From contig CAJFNQ010000008.1 in NCBI GenBank assembly GCA_904394975.1, positions 1 through 54,267 on the forward strand: a stretch of DNA of 54,267 nucleotides, read 5' to 3'. A model generated the notes under the pieces. That model was not told the DNA's origin and ran no database searches. It saw only the letters and a list, made by a program, of their open reading frames with translations. The number at the start of each line of letters is the position of its first letter. The first letter of the stretch is position 1. Of this stretch, positions 17,735-25,532 are shown in pieces. Made by a program: the position numbers and the translations under genes. This DNA comes from Metaruminococcus_A gallistercoris (GTDB taxonomy: Bacteria; Bacillota; Clostridia; Oscillospirales; Ruminococcaceae).

Positions 17735-17884
17735 TTTTCCACTGTTTCCACAGAGTTTTCAACAGAGATGATTGGCAGAGCGTGGATAAAATATACATTT
17801 TGTAATCAAAACAGGGGGAAAACCTCGTTTTTGGTGGAAATCCGGGCGAATTTATGTTGAAAACTCTGTGGAAAGAGTGGAAAA
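17735..17884. repeat. 30-bp inverted repeat, one mismatch
   Basis: 17735-17764 and 17855-17884 are reverse complements at 29 of 30 positions (core CAGAGTTTTCAACA / TGTTGAAAACTCTG), separated by 90 bp. The arms contain four of the DnaA-box-like sites, so the cluster is largely symmetrical. Confidence 0.9.
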
Positions 17885-17912
17885 GCCCCGTTTTTACACA
17901 AACGGGGCTTTT
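17881..17912. terminator. Bidirectional terminator-like hairpin
   Basis: AAAAGCCCCGTTT and AAACGGGGCTTTT arms with a 6-nt loop. On the minus strand it can end transcripts coming from the DUF6062 gene, 100 bp upstream. Confidence 0.85.
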
Positions 17913-18014
17913 TAAAATTTTCTGTGGAAAAAGGTTAAATCCATGATACGGAAAGTATATGCACCTTATGCACAAAAATATACATAGAAAGACATGTAAT
18001 AAAAAAAGAGGGAA

Positions 18015-18689
18015 CTATCCCTCTTTTCGACCGGTCAAAAACCAGATAGCTCGCTCAATGGAATCCTTTGAATTTCCCCACTCAGCATCCTTACCGCCGA
18101 AGCGATAATCAAAACGTGTGGTAAAGTGGTGCACATCGTTTGTCAATTCGGTAAGATACCGTTCGCAAAGCGGGGTAAGCACATTCATAAACAGCGCGAG
18201 ATTCTTCCGGTTATAACGCTCTGCGGCGCGTTTGGCCAGCATTTCATAATGCGGAAGACAGATGACCGGCTGTTCGGAAAACAACTGTCTGAACTCGGCG
18301 TCCGATGCAAACAGTTTGAGCACATTGTCAATCATTCCGTCCATGACACCGTCAATCTTTTGGCAGACATAACAGGTATCGGTTTCAAGCGACACTTTTT
18401 TTCCGTAGCTTTTCTTGCGATCAAACACATTCTCGTGAATCTGCGCCAAACGGGTTTCCAGAATCAGCGCAAGCGACAAGCGGTTCTGCTTTGCGTGCAT
18501 CATGTCAAAATGCTGCTTGCAAAAACCGAGCCGATTGGTCTCAATCCGCACATCCGGCTCCATCATCGCCGCTCCCATGATATAATCGACGCAACGGGTC
18601 TCCAGCATATCGTGCATGGCGCAAATCGGGCAGCCACACTTTGGTTCAAACACTTCACTGATCGGAATCGTATAAATGCGTTCCTGCAT
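18015..18689 (-). CDS. DUF6062 family cysteine-rich protein
   Basis: 224-aa soluble protein with repeated Cys/His pairs: CGCPIC near residue 19, GFCKQH near 56, CYVCQK near 107 and CLPHYE near 145. Two treble-clef-like metal sites are a likely reading. The pattern matches DUF6062, known from Clostridia but with no established function. The ATG at 18689 follows AAGGAGAATGAATT. A YczE-type membrane protein ends 51 bp upstream on the same strand, so the two may be co-transcribed from the promoter at 19498-19526. Confidence 0.82.
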   Translation of the reverse strand: MQERIYTIPISEVFEPKCGCPICAMHDMLETRCVDYIMGAAMMEPDVRIETNRLGFCKQHFDMMHAKQNRLSLALILETRLAQIHENVFDRKKSYGKKVSLETDTCYVCQKIDGVMDGMIDNVLKLFASDAEFRQLFSEQPVICLPHYEMLAKRAAERYNRKNLALFMNVLTPLCERYLTELTNDVHHFTTRFDYRFGGKDAEWGNSKDSIERAIWFLTGRKEG

Positions 18690-18740
18690 AATTCATTCTC
18701 CTTATCGTTTTTACCGACGCCCTCATTCAAACCGGAATAA

Positions 18741-19448
18741 TCAGGATTCCTGCCCCACCGGCTGCTCCTCGAGCGGCACCGAAATACTGCTGGCATGGTA
18801 CCATCGGTTCAGCAAAGGCCCGATCCACCGGCTGAGCGCACGAATGATAAAACCGGAAACCAACGCGGCGATCACCGCACCTTCACGCACCCCTTCGATT
18901 CTCCCGAAAAATACAAGTGACAGAATCACCGCAATGGCGACCAGAGAAACGTCGAAAACCACTTTTATATTTCCGAATACCTTTCCCGTTTTTCTTGACA
19001 CCGCATTGACAAACGCCTCACCGGAATTCATCACCGTTTGCGACAAAACCGTTAAACAGGCCCCAAGCGCTAAAACCAAACAACCGGTCAGAAGCACAAT
19101 GAGACTCATCCAGTATTCAGAAAGAACCATCCCGCTCAAAAGCCATTTGCAGATATCGACAAACCAGCCGAACAAAAATGAAAGCGGAAGCTGCAGCAGC
19201 TCAAGTGGCTTAAACTCCTTCCGCAAAATAAGAATCTGGCCCAAAATCAAGACCACATTCCACAAAAACGTAAACATACCGAGCGAAATAAACGAAAACT
19301 GCTGATTTAACACATACGGCACGGATGAAATAGGGGAAACGCCCAGGCCGGTATCGACCATCAGCGTGATCCCGAACGCCATGACAAATAACCCAACAAG
19401 ACAGGTCGCATAGCGTTTTGCCAATTCCTGCACACGCAAACAAAACAC
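18741..19448 (-). CDS. YczE/YyaS/YitT-type integral membrane protein
   Basis: 235 aa with about five membrane segments. It contains the family-typical beginning FGITLMVDTGLGVSPISSVPY and a second-half LLTGCLVLALGACL stretch. The family is widespread in Firmicutes and its substrate is unknown; some members influence lipopeptide export or immunity. The start is a GTG at 19448 after a purine-rich tract without a clear SD, so it could lie a few codons downstream. A promoter TTGCGA-17-TATACT lies about 50 bp upstream. Confidence 0.82.
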   Translation of the reverse strand: MFCLRVQELAKRYATCLVGLFVMAFGITLMVDTGLGVSPISSVPYVLNQQFSFISLGMFTFLWNVVLILGQILILRKEFKPLELLQLPLSFLFGWFVDICKWLLSGMVLSEYWMSLIVLLTGCLVLALGACLTVLSQTVMNSGEAFVNAVSRKTGKVFGNIKVVFDVSLVAIAVILSLVFFGRIEGVREGAVIAALVSGFIIRALSRWIGPLLNRWYHASSISVPLEEQPVGQES

Positions 19449-19497
19449 CCCATTCTTCTTTCTTTTCTTCTTCTTTTTTATTACACTTTACTATATT

Positions 19498-19526
19498 AGT
19501 ATAGCACTCTGACTTGACTTTCGCAA
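19498..19526 (-). promoter_or_regulatory. Sigma-A promoter of the yczE-like gene
   Basis: Minus strand TTGCGA (19526-19521), a 17-bp spacer, TATACT (19503-19498), with a TG dinucleotide before the -10 (TGCTATACT). Confidence 0.7.
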
Positions 19527-19559
19527 ATTAACCGGAATTCTTTTCCTCCCGCTCCCTTC

Positions 19560-19588
19560 TTTTGCGATGAGCCTTTATGTGCTATAAT
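19560..19588 (+). promoter_or_regulatory. Extended -10 promoter of the ogg gene
   Basis: TGCTATAAT ends at 19588, with a weak TTTTGC -35 at 17-bp spacing. The transcript leader (about 19595-19672) holds two small hairpins, CACCGC/GCGGTG and GACGGT/ACCGTC, before the SD. I could not match them to a known riboswitch. Confidence 0.55.
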
Positions 19589-19672
19589 GGCTGAAAATAC
19601 ACCGCCCAAAGCGGTGATCCGACGGTGAAACGCAAACCGTCCGTAAAACGATTATACCTATTCGGAGGACTC

Positions 19673-20527
19673 ATGCAATCACATATATCAAACAGCCGCT
19701 GTCTTGGCAGGCAATTTGCACTGGAACTTTCCGCACCCGGCTTTTCCCTGGACGGAACATTAAACTGCGGCCAGTGTTTTCGGTGGGAACAGGAAGGGGA
19801 CCGCTTTACCGGTGTGGTTAACGGGCACCGGCAGACGATCCATCAAAAAGGAGATGTTCTTTACCTGGAATGCGGCTCACAAAAGGACACTGCTTTCTGG
19901 AGAACCTATTTTGATTTGGACGGCGACTACACATGCCTTAAAAACACTTACCAAAGTGACCCGATCCTAGCGCAGGCGGTTAAATTCGCGGGAGGGGTTA
20001 CCCTGCTGCGGCAGGACCCATGGGAGGCGTTGTGTTCCTTTATCCTTTCTCAGAACAATAACATTCCCCGCATCAAAGGCATTGTGCGCCGGCTGTGTGA
20101 ACAGTTCGGGACCGAGGCCGAACCAGGTTGCTTTTCCTTTCCGAAGCCAGAAATTCTTGCGCCGCTCGAACCCGAGCAGCTCGCCGGGCTGCGCGCCGGA
20201 TTCCGGGCAAAATATGTCATTGACGCGGCACGAAAGGTGACGGATGGAACCATTGACCTGAACGCGCTGTATGAATGCCCACTTGATGAGGCGCGCAAAA
20301 CGCTTCAAACCATTTCCGGCGTGGGGCCGAAGGTGGCGGAATGCGCTCTTCTCTACGGACTGCACCGACTGGACGCGTTTCCCGTTGATGTATGGATCAA
20401 ACGGGTACTCGCCGAATACTATCCCGATGGGTTTCCGGCTGTCACATCGCCGGGTGTGGCGCAGCAATACCTGTTTCACAGCATCCGGTGCGGGCAGCTC
20501 TCGCGGCCAAACGGACAGCAGCCGTAA
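19673..20527 (+). CDS. ogg: 8-oxoguanine DNA glycosylase/AP lyase, OGG1 type
   Basis: Removes oxidised guanine from DNA. The 284-aa protein has the OGG N-terminal domain (GFSLDGTLNCGQCFRW) and the HhH-GPD core. The core includes SFILSQNNNIPRI, the helix-hairpin-helix LQTISGVGPKVAECALL with the Schiff-base Lys, and VDVWIKRV with the catalytic Asp. The ATG at 19673 follows TTCGGAGGACTC; the upstream in-frame ATG at 19625 lacks an SD and lies in the leader. The C-terminus runs AQQYLFHSIRCGQ to the stop, as expected for the family. fba follows 92 bp later under its own promoter. Confidence 0.93.
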   Translation: MQSHISNSRCLGRQFALELSAPGFSLDGTLNCGQCFRWEQEGDRFTGVVNGHRQTIHQKGDVLYLECGSQKDTAFWRTYFDLDGDYTCLKNTYQSDPILAQAVKFAGGVTLLRQDPWEALCSFILSQNNNIPRIKGIVRRLCEQFGTEAEPGCFSFPKPEILAPLEPEQLAGLRAGFRAKYVIDAARKVTDGTIDLNALYECPLDEARKTLQTISGVGPKVAECALLYGLHRLDAFPVDVWIKRVLAEYYPDGFPAVTSPGVAQQYLFHSIRCGQLSRPNGQQP

Positions 20528-20553
20528 AAACCGGTTGTTTTTTACAAAAAGAT

Positions 20554-20582
20554 TTGCTTTTACGACCTGTATCGTATATAAT
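20554..20582 (+). promoter_or_regulatory. Sigma-A promoter of fba
   Basis: TTGCTT (20554-20559), a 17-bp spacer, TATAAT (20577-20582). The start codon is 38 bp downstream. Confidence 0.8.
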
Positions 20583-20619
20583 AGAACTGTTGAAAAATTA
20601 CAACAAGGAGGATGTCGAT

Positions 20620-21483
20620 ATGTTAGTTTCTGCAAAAGAAATGCTCACAAAAGCAAAAGCCGGAAAATATGCTGTCGGCCAGTTCAACATCAACAACCTG
20701 GAGTGGACCAAAGCGATCCTGCTCACCGCACAGGAGTTAAATTCCCCTGTTATTCTGGGTGTGTCGGAAGGCGCTGGCAAATACATGACCGGATACAAAA
20801 CCGTTGTCGGCATGGTCAACGGAATGCTGGAAGAACTCAACATCACCGTTCCGGTCGCTCTGCATCTTGACCACGGCAGCTACGAAGGCTGCATGAAATG
20901 CATCGAAGCCGGTTTCTCTTCCATCATGTTTGACGGTTCCCATTATCCGATCGAGGAAAACATTGCGAAGACCACCGAGCTCATCAACATCACCAAAGAG
21001 AAAGGAATGTCTTTGGAAGCAGAAGTTGGTTCCATCGGCGGTGAAGAAGACGGCGTTGTCGGCGCAGGTGAAGTCGCTGACCCGAACGAATGCAAACAGA
21101 TTGCTGACCTGGGCGTAACCATGCTCGCAGCGGGCATTGGTAACATCCACGGAAAATATCCGGCAAACTGGCAGGGCCTCAACTTTGACGTTCTGGCTGA
21201 GATCCAGAAACTCACCGGCGAGATGCCGCTCGTTCTGCACGGCGGTACCGGCATTCCGGAAGATATGATCAAAAAAGCCATCTCTCTCGGCGTTTCCAAG
21301 ATCAACGTCAACACCGAATGCCAGCTTTCTTTTGCAGCTGCTACCCGCAAATACATTGAAGCCGGAAAAGACCTGGAAGGCAAGGGATTTGACCCGCGTA
21401 AACTTCTCGCTCCCGGTTTTGAAGCAATCAAAGAGACTGTTAAAGAAAAAATGGAACTGTTTGGTTCCGTCAACAAAGCATAA
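20620..21483 (+). CDS. fba: Fructose-bisphosphate aldolase, class II
   Basis: Zinc-dependent aldolase of glycolysis and gluconeogenesis, interconverting fructose 1,6-bisphosphate with DHAP and glyceraldehyde 3-phosphate. The 287-aa protein shows the catalytic and zinc-binding stretch LHLDHGSYEGCMKCIEAGFS (Asp and His ligands), GIGNIHGKYP, LVLHGGTGIPEDM and the phosphate-binding SKINVNTECQ. The ATG at 20620 follows AAGGAGG at 8-nt spacing; the longer in-frame sequence reaches back through the promoter and is not coding. Codon use is biased as in highly expressed genes. It is monocistronic, with a strong terminator. Confidence 0.97.
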   Translation: MLVSAKEMLTKAKAGKYAVGQFNINNLEWTKAILLTAQELNSPVILGVSEGAGKYMTGYKTVVGMVNGMLEELNITVPVALHLDHGSYEGCMKCIEAGFSSIMFDGSHYPIEENIAKTTELINITKEKGMSLEAEVGSIGGEEDGVVGAGEVADPNECKQIADLGVTMLAAGIGNIHGKYPANWQGLNFDVLAEIQKLTGEMPLVLHGGTGIPEDMIKKAISLGVSKINVNTECQLSFAAATRKYIEAGKDLEGKGFDPRKLLAPGFEAIKETVKEKMELFGSVNKA

Positions 21484-21497
21484 GATATGTTTTGATC

Positions 21498-21526
21498 AAA
21501 AGCCCGCCGAACACGGCGGGCTTTTT
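21498..21526 (+). terminator. fba terminator
   Basis: AAAAGCCCGCCG, a 4-nt loop, CGGCGGGCTTTTT, 15 bp after the stop codon. Confidence 0.93.
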
Positions 21527-21652
21527 CTTTTTGCAGAGAAAACAGAATCTTTTTAAAAAATACTTTTCGGCCTGTTCTCTCTGCTTCCTGTACAAACAAA
21601 ATACCACTTGAACACCTGAACTCAGAATCCATCCGAAATCCGCCTCAAAACA

Positions 21653-21684
21653 AAAACAGCGGTGCCTGTTACCACCGCTGTTTT
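21653..21684 (-). terminator. Terminator of the B12 uptake operon
   Basis: AAAACAGCGGTG and CACCGCTGTTTT arms lie about 50 bp after the stop of the CGGC gene on the minus strand. Confidence 0.85.
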
Positions 21685-21733
21685 GATTTCGTACCATATT
21701 TTCGAAGAGCCATAAACTCCGGCAAACAATCAT

Positions 21734-22090
21734 TCAATGGGTGCCGCGCACCACGGTGATGCCATATTGTTCCAACTGCTGCGCGATTCTGGTAATAGCC
21801 GGGCATTCTGTGCGAGTCGCTTCATCGCCCGACGTTTTCTTCTGGGTACAGATACCAATATGCACCACATCCGTGCCGATGGAGCGCAACCGTTCAAGCT
21901 TTTCCTGCATACCGGGATCGGAAAGCGGGTCGCTCCCACAGCCGTTGCAGCGCATGAATGCCACCAGTTCCAGCTCTTCCCCCTCATAACGGGCAAAAGA
22001 GCGGCTGCGCTGATGAAGCGCCTGCAGACAGGCGGCGCCGGTACAGACCCGATTGGAGTCAAGGCAGGAAAGAATCGCAATTTTTTTCAT
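21734..22090 (-). CDS. CGGC-domain protein, last gene of the B12 operon
   Basis: 118-aa soluble protein with Cys residues at SCLDSNRVCTGAACL and the family motif FMRCNGCGSDP, then GICTQKK and TECPAI. This Cys-rich pattern fits the CGGC domain, thought to bind metal. Its ATG overlaps the btuD stop by 4 bp (ATGA), so it is translationally coupled to the B12 transporter genes. A role in cobalt or cobalamin handling is inference from this linkage only. Confidence 0.82.
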   Translation of the reverse strand: MKKIAILSCLDSNRVCTGAACLQALHQRSRSFARYEGEELELVAFMRCNGCGSDPLSDPGMQEKLERLRSIGTDVVHIGICTQKKTSGDEATRTECPAITRIAQQLEQYGITVVRGTH

Positions 22091-22872
22091 ATCATTTTCT
22101 CCTCTTTCCGGTGCGCCGGATGATAAACAATATGCCGCATTCCCATGCTGTCACAAACAATCTCGGCGTCAACCTCATATACCTGTTTAATAAACGCGGG
22201 TGTCAGAACCTCATCCGGCGTTCCACAACCAACGATCATCCCGTTTTGCATCGCAAACAACCGGTCGCAGTACATGGCGGCAATGTTCAGGTCATGAATA
22301 GCAGAAATCACGGTCAGATTCATCCGCTTGACGATATCCAGAAGCTGAAGCTGGTATTTGATGTCCAAATGATTGGTCGGCTCGTCCAACACCAGGCAGG
22401 GCGTTTTCTGAGCCAATGCCCGCGCCAGGATCACCCGCTGCTGTTCCCCGCCTGAAAGAGTGGAAAAACTGCGTTCGGCAAATTCCAGCATGCCAACCTC
22501 ATTTAAAGCATCATTAACAATTTTAAAATCCTCTGCGTTATCCCGCTCCAGCGCGCGCTTGTGCGGGGAACGCCCCATGAGCACCACCTCACGGACCGAA
22601 AAATCAAAGTTATAATAGTTATGCTGTGCGACGACCGCCAACTTCCGGGCGGATTCCTTAACCGAATAGCTCTGAAGTTCCCGGCCGTCCAGAAAAACAG
22701 CGCCGGAGGTGGGCTTCAACACCCGATAGATGCATTTAAGCAGGGTACTTTTCCCGCTGCCGTTCGGCCCGATGATGCCAACGAACTCCCCGTCGCGGAG
22801 GCTTATCTCCACGCCTTTTAAAATTTCCACTCCGCCGAGTGCGGCTTTGAGCTGACTGGTTGTAATTTCCAT
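22087..22872 (-). CDS. btuD: Cobalamin ABC transporter ATP-binding protein
   Basis: ATPase of a FecCDE/BtuCD-type importer. The 261-aa protein has Walker A GPNGSGKSTLLK, the signature LSGGEQQRVILARAL, Walker B CLVLDEPTNHLD and the H-loop ISAIHDLN. The ATG at 22872 overlaps the permease stop (TGATG) and has GGAGGGAAAGACTG upstream. Assignment to cobalamin rather than iron-siderophore rests on the cobalamin riboswitch at the head of the operon. Confidence 0.9.
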   Translation of the reverse strand: MEITTSQLKAALGGVEILKGVEISLRDGEFVGIIGPNGSGKSTLLKCIYRVLKPTSGAVFLDGRELQSYSVKESARKLAVVAQHNYYNFDFSVREVVLMGRSPHKRALERDNAEDFKIVNDALNEVGMLEFAERSFSTLSGGEQQRVILARALAQKTPCLVLDEPTNHLDIKYQLQLLDIVKRMNLTVISAIHDLNIAAMYCDRLFAMQNGMIVGCGTPDEVLTPAFIKQVYEVDAEIVCDSMGMRHIVYHPAHRKEEKMI

Positions 22873-23951
22873 CAGTCTTTCCCTCCAAATCCATAACGGC
22901 GGCGTATCATCAGGTAGATGAAGCAGGGAGCGCCGATCATCGAGGTCAATATGCCGATGGGAAGCTCTGTGCCCTGAATGATGATCCGGCAAAGGACATC
23001 CGCCCAGATGAGAAAGACAGCACCCACCAACGCCGAAAGCGGGATGAGCTTTTTGTGATCGGTTCCAAACAGCATCCGCACCGCATGCGGGACCACCAGC
23101 CCTACAAATCCGATCATACCGGAAGCATACACAACAAATCCCACCATAGCCGCCGATATCAGCAGATATATCTGCCTGCGGCGGTGCAGATCGGTCCCGA
23201 GCGTGACGGAGGTCTCATCCCCCAACAGCATAAGATTAAGGGTGCGGCACTGGGTCCAAAAAAAGACAGTGCCGATGAGAATGAGCGGCAGGATGGCGGC
23301 GATCTCCGACCAGTCGGCACCGGCAAGGCTGCCCATCAACCAGTAGGAAACCGACTTGAGCGCGTCTTTGTTGTCTGTCACATAGACTACAAAATTGGAA
23401 AATGCCGAACAGACGGCGCTGAGCGCCATGCCGGCGAGCAGCAGTTTGGTGGTGTTGGCGCGGCCTCCCGCACCCGCAAGCAGAAGCACGGCAAACGAAA
23501 CGGCGAACGCGCCGAGGAAAGCGGTCACTCCTACAAAATTCCCGCCGAACACGGTTCCAACCCCCAGCATGAGCGCGAGAGTAGCGCCAAGCGACGCCCC
23601 CGAAGAAACGCCTAGAATATACGGGTCCGCCAGCGGATTTTTGACAATGGCCTGCATAACCACACCGGTCACCGAAAGACCCATGCCCACCGCAATTGCC
23701 AACACAATGCGCGGCAGGCGGACAAACCACACCACATCCGCGACAGGGCCGGAGCCGTACTGGGAAGCGTCGCCCAACCCAAACAGTTTATATAAAACGA
23801 CCTTAAAAATATCCAGAGCGGAAATATCCATCGTTCCCAGATTAACCGCAAACACCACCGACAGTACCAGCGCGGCAATTAGAACGATGAGCGCTGCCAA
23901 AAACGCCGTTCGCGTTTGCAGCAGACTCGAAACACCTTTTGTCTTTTTCAC
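22872..23951 (-). CDS. btuC: Cobalamin ABC transporter permease
   Basis: 359-aa FecCD-family permease with about ten membrane segments. Family-typical stretches are RLPRIVLAIAVGMGLSVTGV, NPLADPYILGVSSGASLGA and GFVGLVVPHAVRMLFG. The start is a GTG at 23951 with AAGGAG six bases upstream. A hairpin (23974-24005) sits between btuF and btuC and may reduce read-through or protect the upstream message. The subunit probably works as a dimer with two BtuD. Confidence 0.9.
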   Translation of the reverse strand: MKKTKGVSSLLQTRTAFLAALIVLIAALVLSVVFAVNLGTMDISALDIFKVVLYKLFGLGDASQYGSGPVADVVWFVRLPRIVLAIAVGMGLSVTGVVMQAIVKNPLADPYILGVSSGASLGATLALMLGVGTVFGGNFVGVTAFLGAFAVSFAVLLLAGAGGRANTTKLLLAGMALSAVCSAFSNFVVYVTDNKDALKSVSYWLMGSLAGADWSEIAAILPLILIGTVFFWTQCRTLNLMLLGDETSVTLGTDLHRRRQIYLLISAAMVGFVVYASGMIGFVGLVVPHAVRMLFGTDHKKLIPLSALVGAVFLIWADVLCRIIIQGTELPIGILTSMIGAPCFIYLMIRRRYGFGGKD

Positions 23952-23973
23952 ATTCTACTCCTTGAAACTGCTC

Positions 23974-24005
23974 AAACTCCCCGCCGAATCATCGGCAGGG
24001 AGTTT
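23974..24005 (-). terminator. Hairpin between btuF and btuC
   Basis: AAACTCCCCGCCGA and TCGGCAGGGAGTTT pair over 14 bp with one wobble. On the minus strand only TTTGAG follows, so it is likely an attenuating or stabilising hairpin, not a full terminator; on the plus strand it is followed by TTTTTT. Confidence 0.6.
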
Positions 24006-24015
24006 TTTGTGAATT

Positions 24016-25050
24016 CTACTTCATGTCCGGATAAAGGCTTTCAATGAAAAAGTCCAGCGCCTTGCTGACCCGTACACCCGGGCAGTAAACCAGGCTCAGG
24101 TCGGTGGGGAACAGCTTGTTGTTTTTCACCGCATCAATATTCTGATACACCGGACCTTCAAACACATCCAGACAGTTGTCCGGATTCAAACTGGTGCTGT
24201 TCGGCCCGAAGTGGACGCTGAAGATCATTTCCGGGTTCAAGCTGATGAGGTCTTCGGTGCTCAAACGCACATTTTTGTCTTTCGCCACCAGATTTGCACC
24301 GACCTGCATGGCAATATCACCGCCGATGCTGTTTTCCCCGTAAACGCGGAACACATCGCCTTCATCCTCCAGAATTGCAACATTGACCGGCTCTTTGCCT
24401 TCGACATATGCCTGGGCATCCGCCACTTTCTGCTTCATCTCTTCCACAAGCGCTTCGGCACGGTCTTCTACACCGAAGATTTTGCCAAGGTTTAAAATAT
24501 CATCGTATTCGTTCTGCAGCGACTGATCGCCAAGGCCGCTGTTGTATGCCATGTAGGTGTTGATCCCACGCTCGTGCCAGAAATCCACATCGCCCAAACG
24601 GTCGTCGCCGAACGAGGAATACCATGCGAGAATAAAGTCCGGTTCCAAAGAAATTGCTTCCTCTTTTGAAATAAATTCCGACTGGATGCGCGGAATGTTT
24701 TCAAGCCCGTCCTGATACTCTTCCAGCACTTCGTCTTCATTGACGCCCATGGCGAGGATGATCTTGTCCTCCAGCCCGAGAGCGATCATGTTTTCCAGCG
24801 AATTGAGTTCGTAACAGATGACCCGTTCCGGTGCTTTTTCAAAGGTGATCTCCACCTCTTCCTTTGCGTAATTGTGGGTGGTAATGGTAACCGGATAGTT
24901 ACCGCTTCCCTCGCCGGAATCGGAAACGGATGAGCCGCCTGATTCGTTTGAGTCATTCGAAGTGTCGGTCGTTGCCTGATTTCCGCACGCGGTGAGCCCC
25001 AGCATGGCAAACGCCAGAACCCCGGCCAGCAGTTTTTTTGCCTGTTTCAT
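24016..25050 (-). CDS. btuF: Cobalamin-binding lipoprotein
   Basis: 344-aa substrate-binding protein of the type III (TroA/BtuF) fold. The lipoprotein signal is MKQAKKLLAGVLAFAMLGLT with lipobox LTAC, then a Ser/Gly/Asp-rich linker. The binding domain begins at about residue 65 with KAPERVICYELNSLENMIAL and includes EPDFILAWYSSFG. The ATG at 25050 follows AGAGGGAAGAAAAC; sequence upstream belongs to the riboswitch leader. It is the first gene of btuF-btuC-btuD-CGGC, and ligand identity is inferred from the riboswitch. Confidence 0.88.
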   Translation of the reverse strand: MKQAKKLLAGVLAFAMLGLTACGNQATTDTSNDSNESGGSSVSDSGEGSGNYPVTITTHNYAKEEVEITFEKAPERVICYELNSLENMIALGLEDKIILAMGVNEDEVLEEYQDGLENIPRIQSEFISKEEAISLEPDFILAWYSSFGDDRLGDVDFWHERGINTYMAYNSGLGDQSLQNEYDDILNLGKIFGVEDRAEALVEEMKQKVADAQAYVEGKEPVNVAILEDEGDVFRVYGENSIGGDIAMQVGANLVAKDKNVRLSTEDLISLNPEMIFSVHFGPNSTSLNPDNCLDVFEGPVYQNIDAVKNNKLFPTDLSLVYCPGVRVSKALDFFIESLYPDMK

Positions 25051-25109
25051 GTTTTCTTCCCTCTTTCTGTTTGACTGCCGGTATCTCCCAAAACAGCTCC
25101 GCCGGGCAC

Positions 25110-25137
25110 AAAAAAAGCCGCCTTTTTCCAAGGCAGC
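25110..25137 (-). terminator. Riboswitch-associated intrinsic terminator
   Basis: GCTGCCTT and AAGGCGGC arms are followed on the minus strand by TTTTTTT, between the cobalamin aptamer and btuF. This suits transcription attenuation when B12 is bound. Confidence 0.8.
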
Positions 25138-25249
25138 TCCACACAATACGCACAACAGCCATCATTTTCCTTGCATGAAGGCGGAAAATTAATGGCAAAG
25201 CTTCTGTTCTGTCAGGCGTGGATCACTTTTCTCGGAAGACACCAACCAT

Positions 25250-25412
25250 ATATACTGAGCAGGTTTCCTGACTGACGGCATTCATTTTAGCTGCGCCTTC
25301 TCACATTTCTGCAATGGCTTCATGCAGCTTTTTGACCGAACACAGTGACCGGATCGCTTGGGATTCTCACCCAATTCCCTATTATCCCGCCGTATGCGGG
25401 CACTCAATATGT
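25250..25412 (-). promoter_or_regulatory. Cobalamin riboswitch
   Basis: Read on the minus strand, conserved cobalamin-aptamer elements appear in order: GGGAATTGGGTGAGAATCCC, a B12-box-like GGTCACTGTG, GAAGCC, GAAGGCGC and the late stem GTCAGGAAACCTGC. It sits between a consensus-like promoter and a terminator ahead of btuF. Exact edges are approximate. Expected behaviour is lower expression of the uptake operon when cobalamin is abundant. Confidence 0.88.
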
Positions 25413-25420
25413 TACAATTA

Positions 25421-25450
25421 AGTATATCGCCAAAGCACCGGAATTGTCAA
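25421..25450 (-). promoter_or_regulatory. Promoter of the riboswitch-btu operon
   Basis: Minus strand TTGACA (25450-25445), an 18-bp spacer, TATACT (25426-25421). Transcription should begin just before the aptamer. Confidence 0.8.
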
Positions 25451-25488
25451 GTCGTCTTACTTCCGAAAGACGGGGACGCAGAACAGCA

Positions 25489-25520
25489 AAAGGGAAAAGC
25501 CCCGAAGGTCTTTTCCCTTT
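25489..25520 (-). terminator. Terminator after the lysozyme gene
   Basis: AAAGGGAAAAG and CTTTTCCCTTT arms with a 10-nt loop, 12 bp after the stop codon. Confidence 0.75.
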
Positions 25521-25532
25521 GTACTAAAACAT

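Larger units (their letters stand above)
17735..17974. other. Cluster of DnaA-box-like sites in a gene-free stretch
   Basis: In 240 bp I count two exact matches to TTWTNCACA: TGTGGAAAA at 17923-17931 (reverse) and TTATGCACA at 17966-17974. Five one-mismatch sites are also present: TTTTCCACT 17735-17743, GTTTCCACA 17744-17752, CGTGGATAA 17781-17789, TGTGGAAAG 17867-17875 and AGTGGAAAA 17876-17884. No dnaA, dnaN or rpmH is in the window, so this may be a secondary DnaA-binding cluster rather than the chromosomal origin. Confidence 0.5.

Noticed and set aside
17655..17975. 106-aa open frame across the DnaA-box region
   Set aside because: It runs through the inverted repeat and terminator, has no SD and no protein-like character.
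17708..18014. Calling this the chromosomal origin
   Set aside because: None of the usual origin neighbours (dnaA, dnaN, rpmH, rnpA) are present and gene direction to the right is mixed, so only a DnaA-site cluster is claimed.
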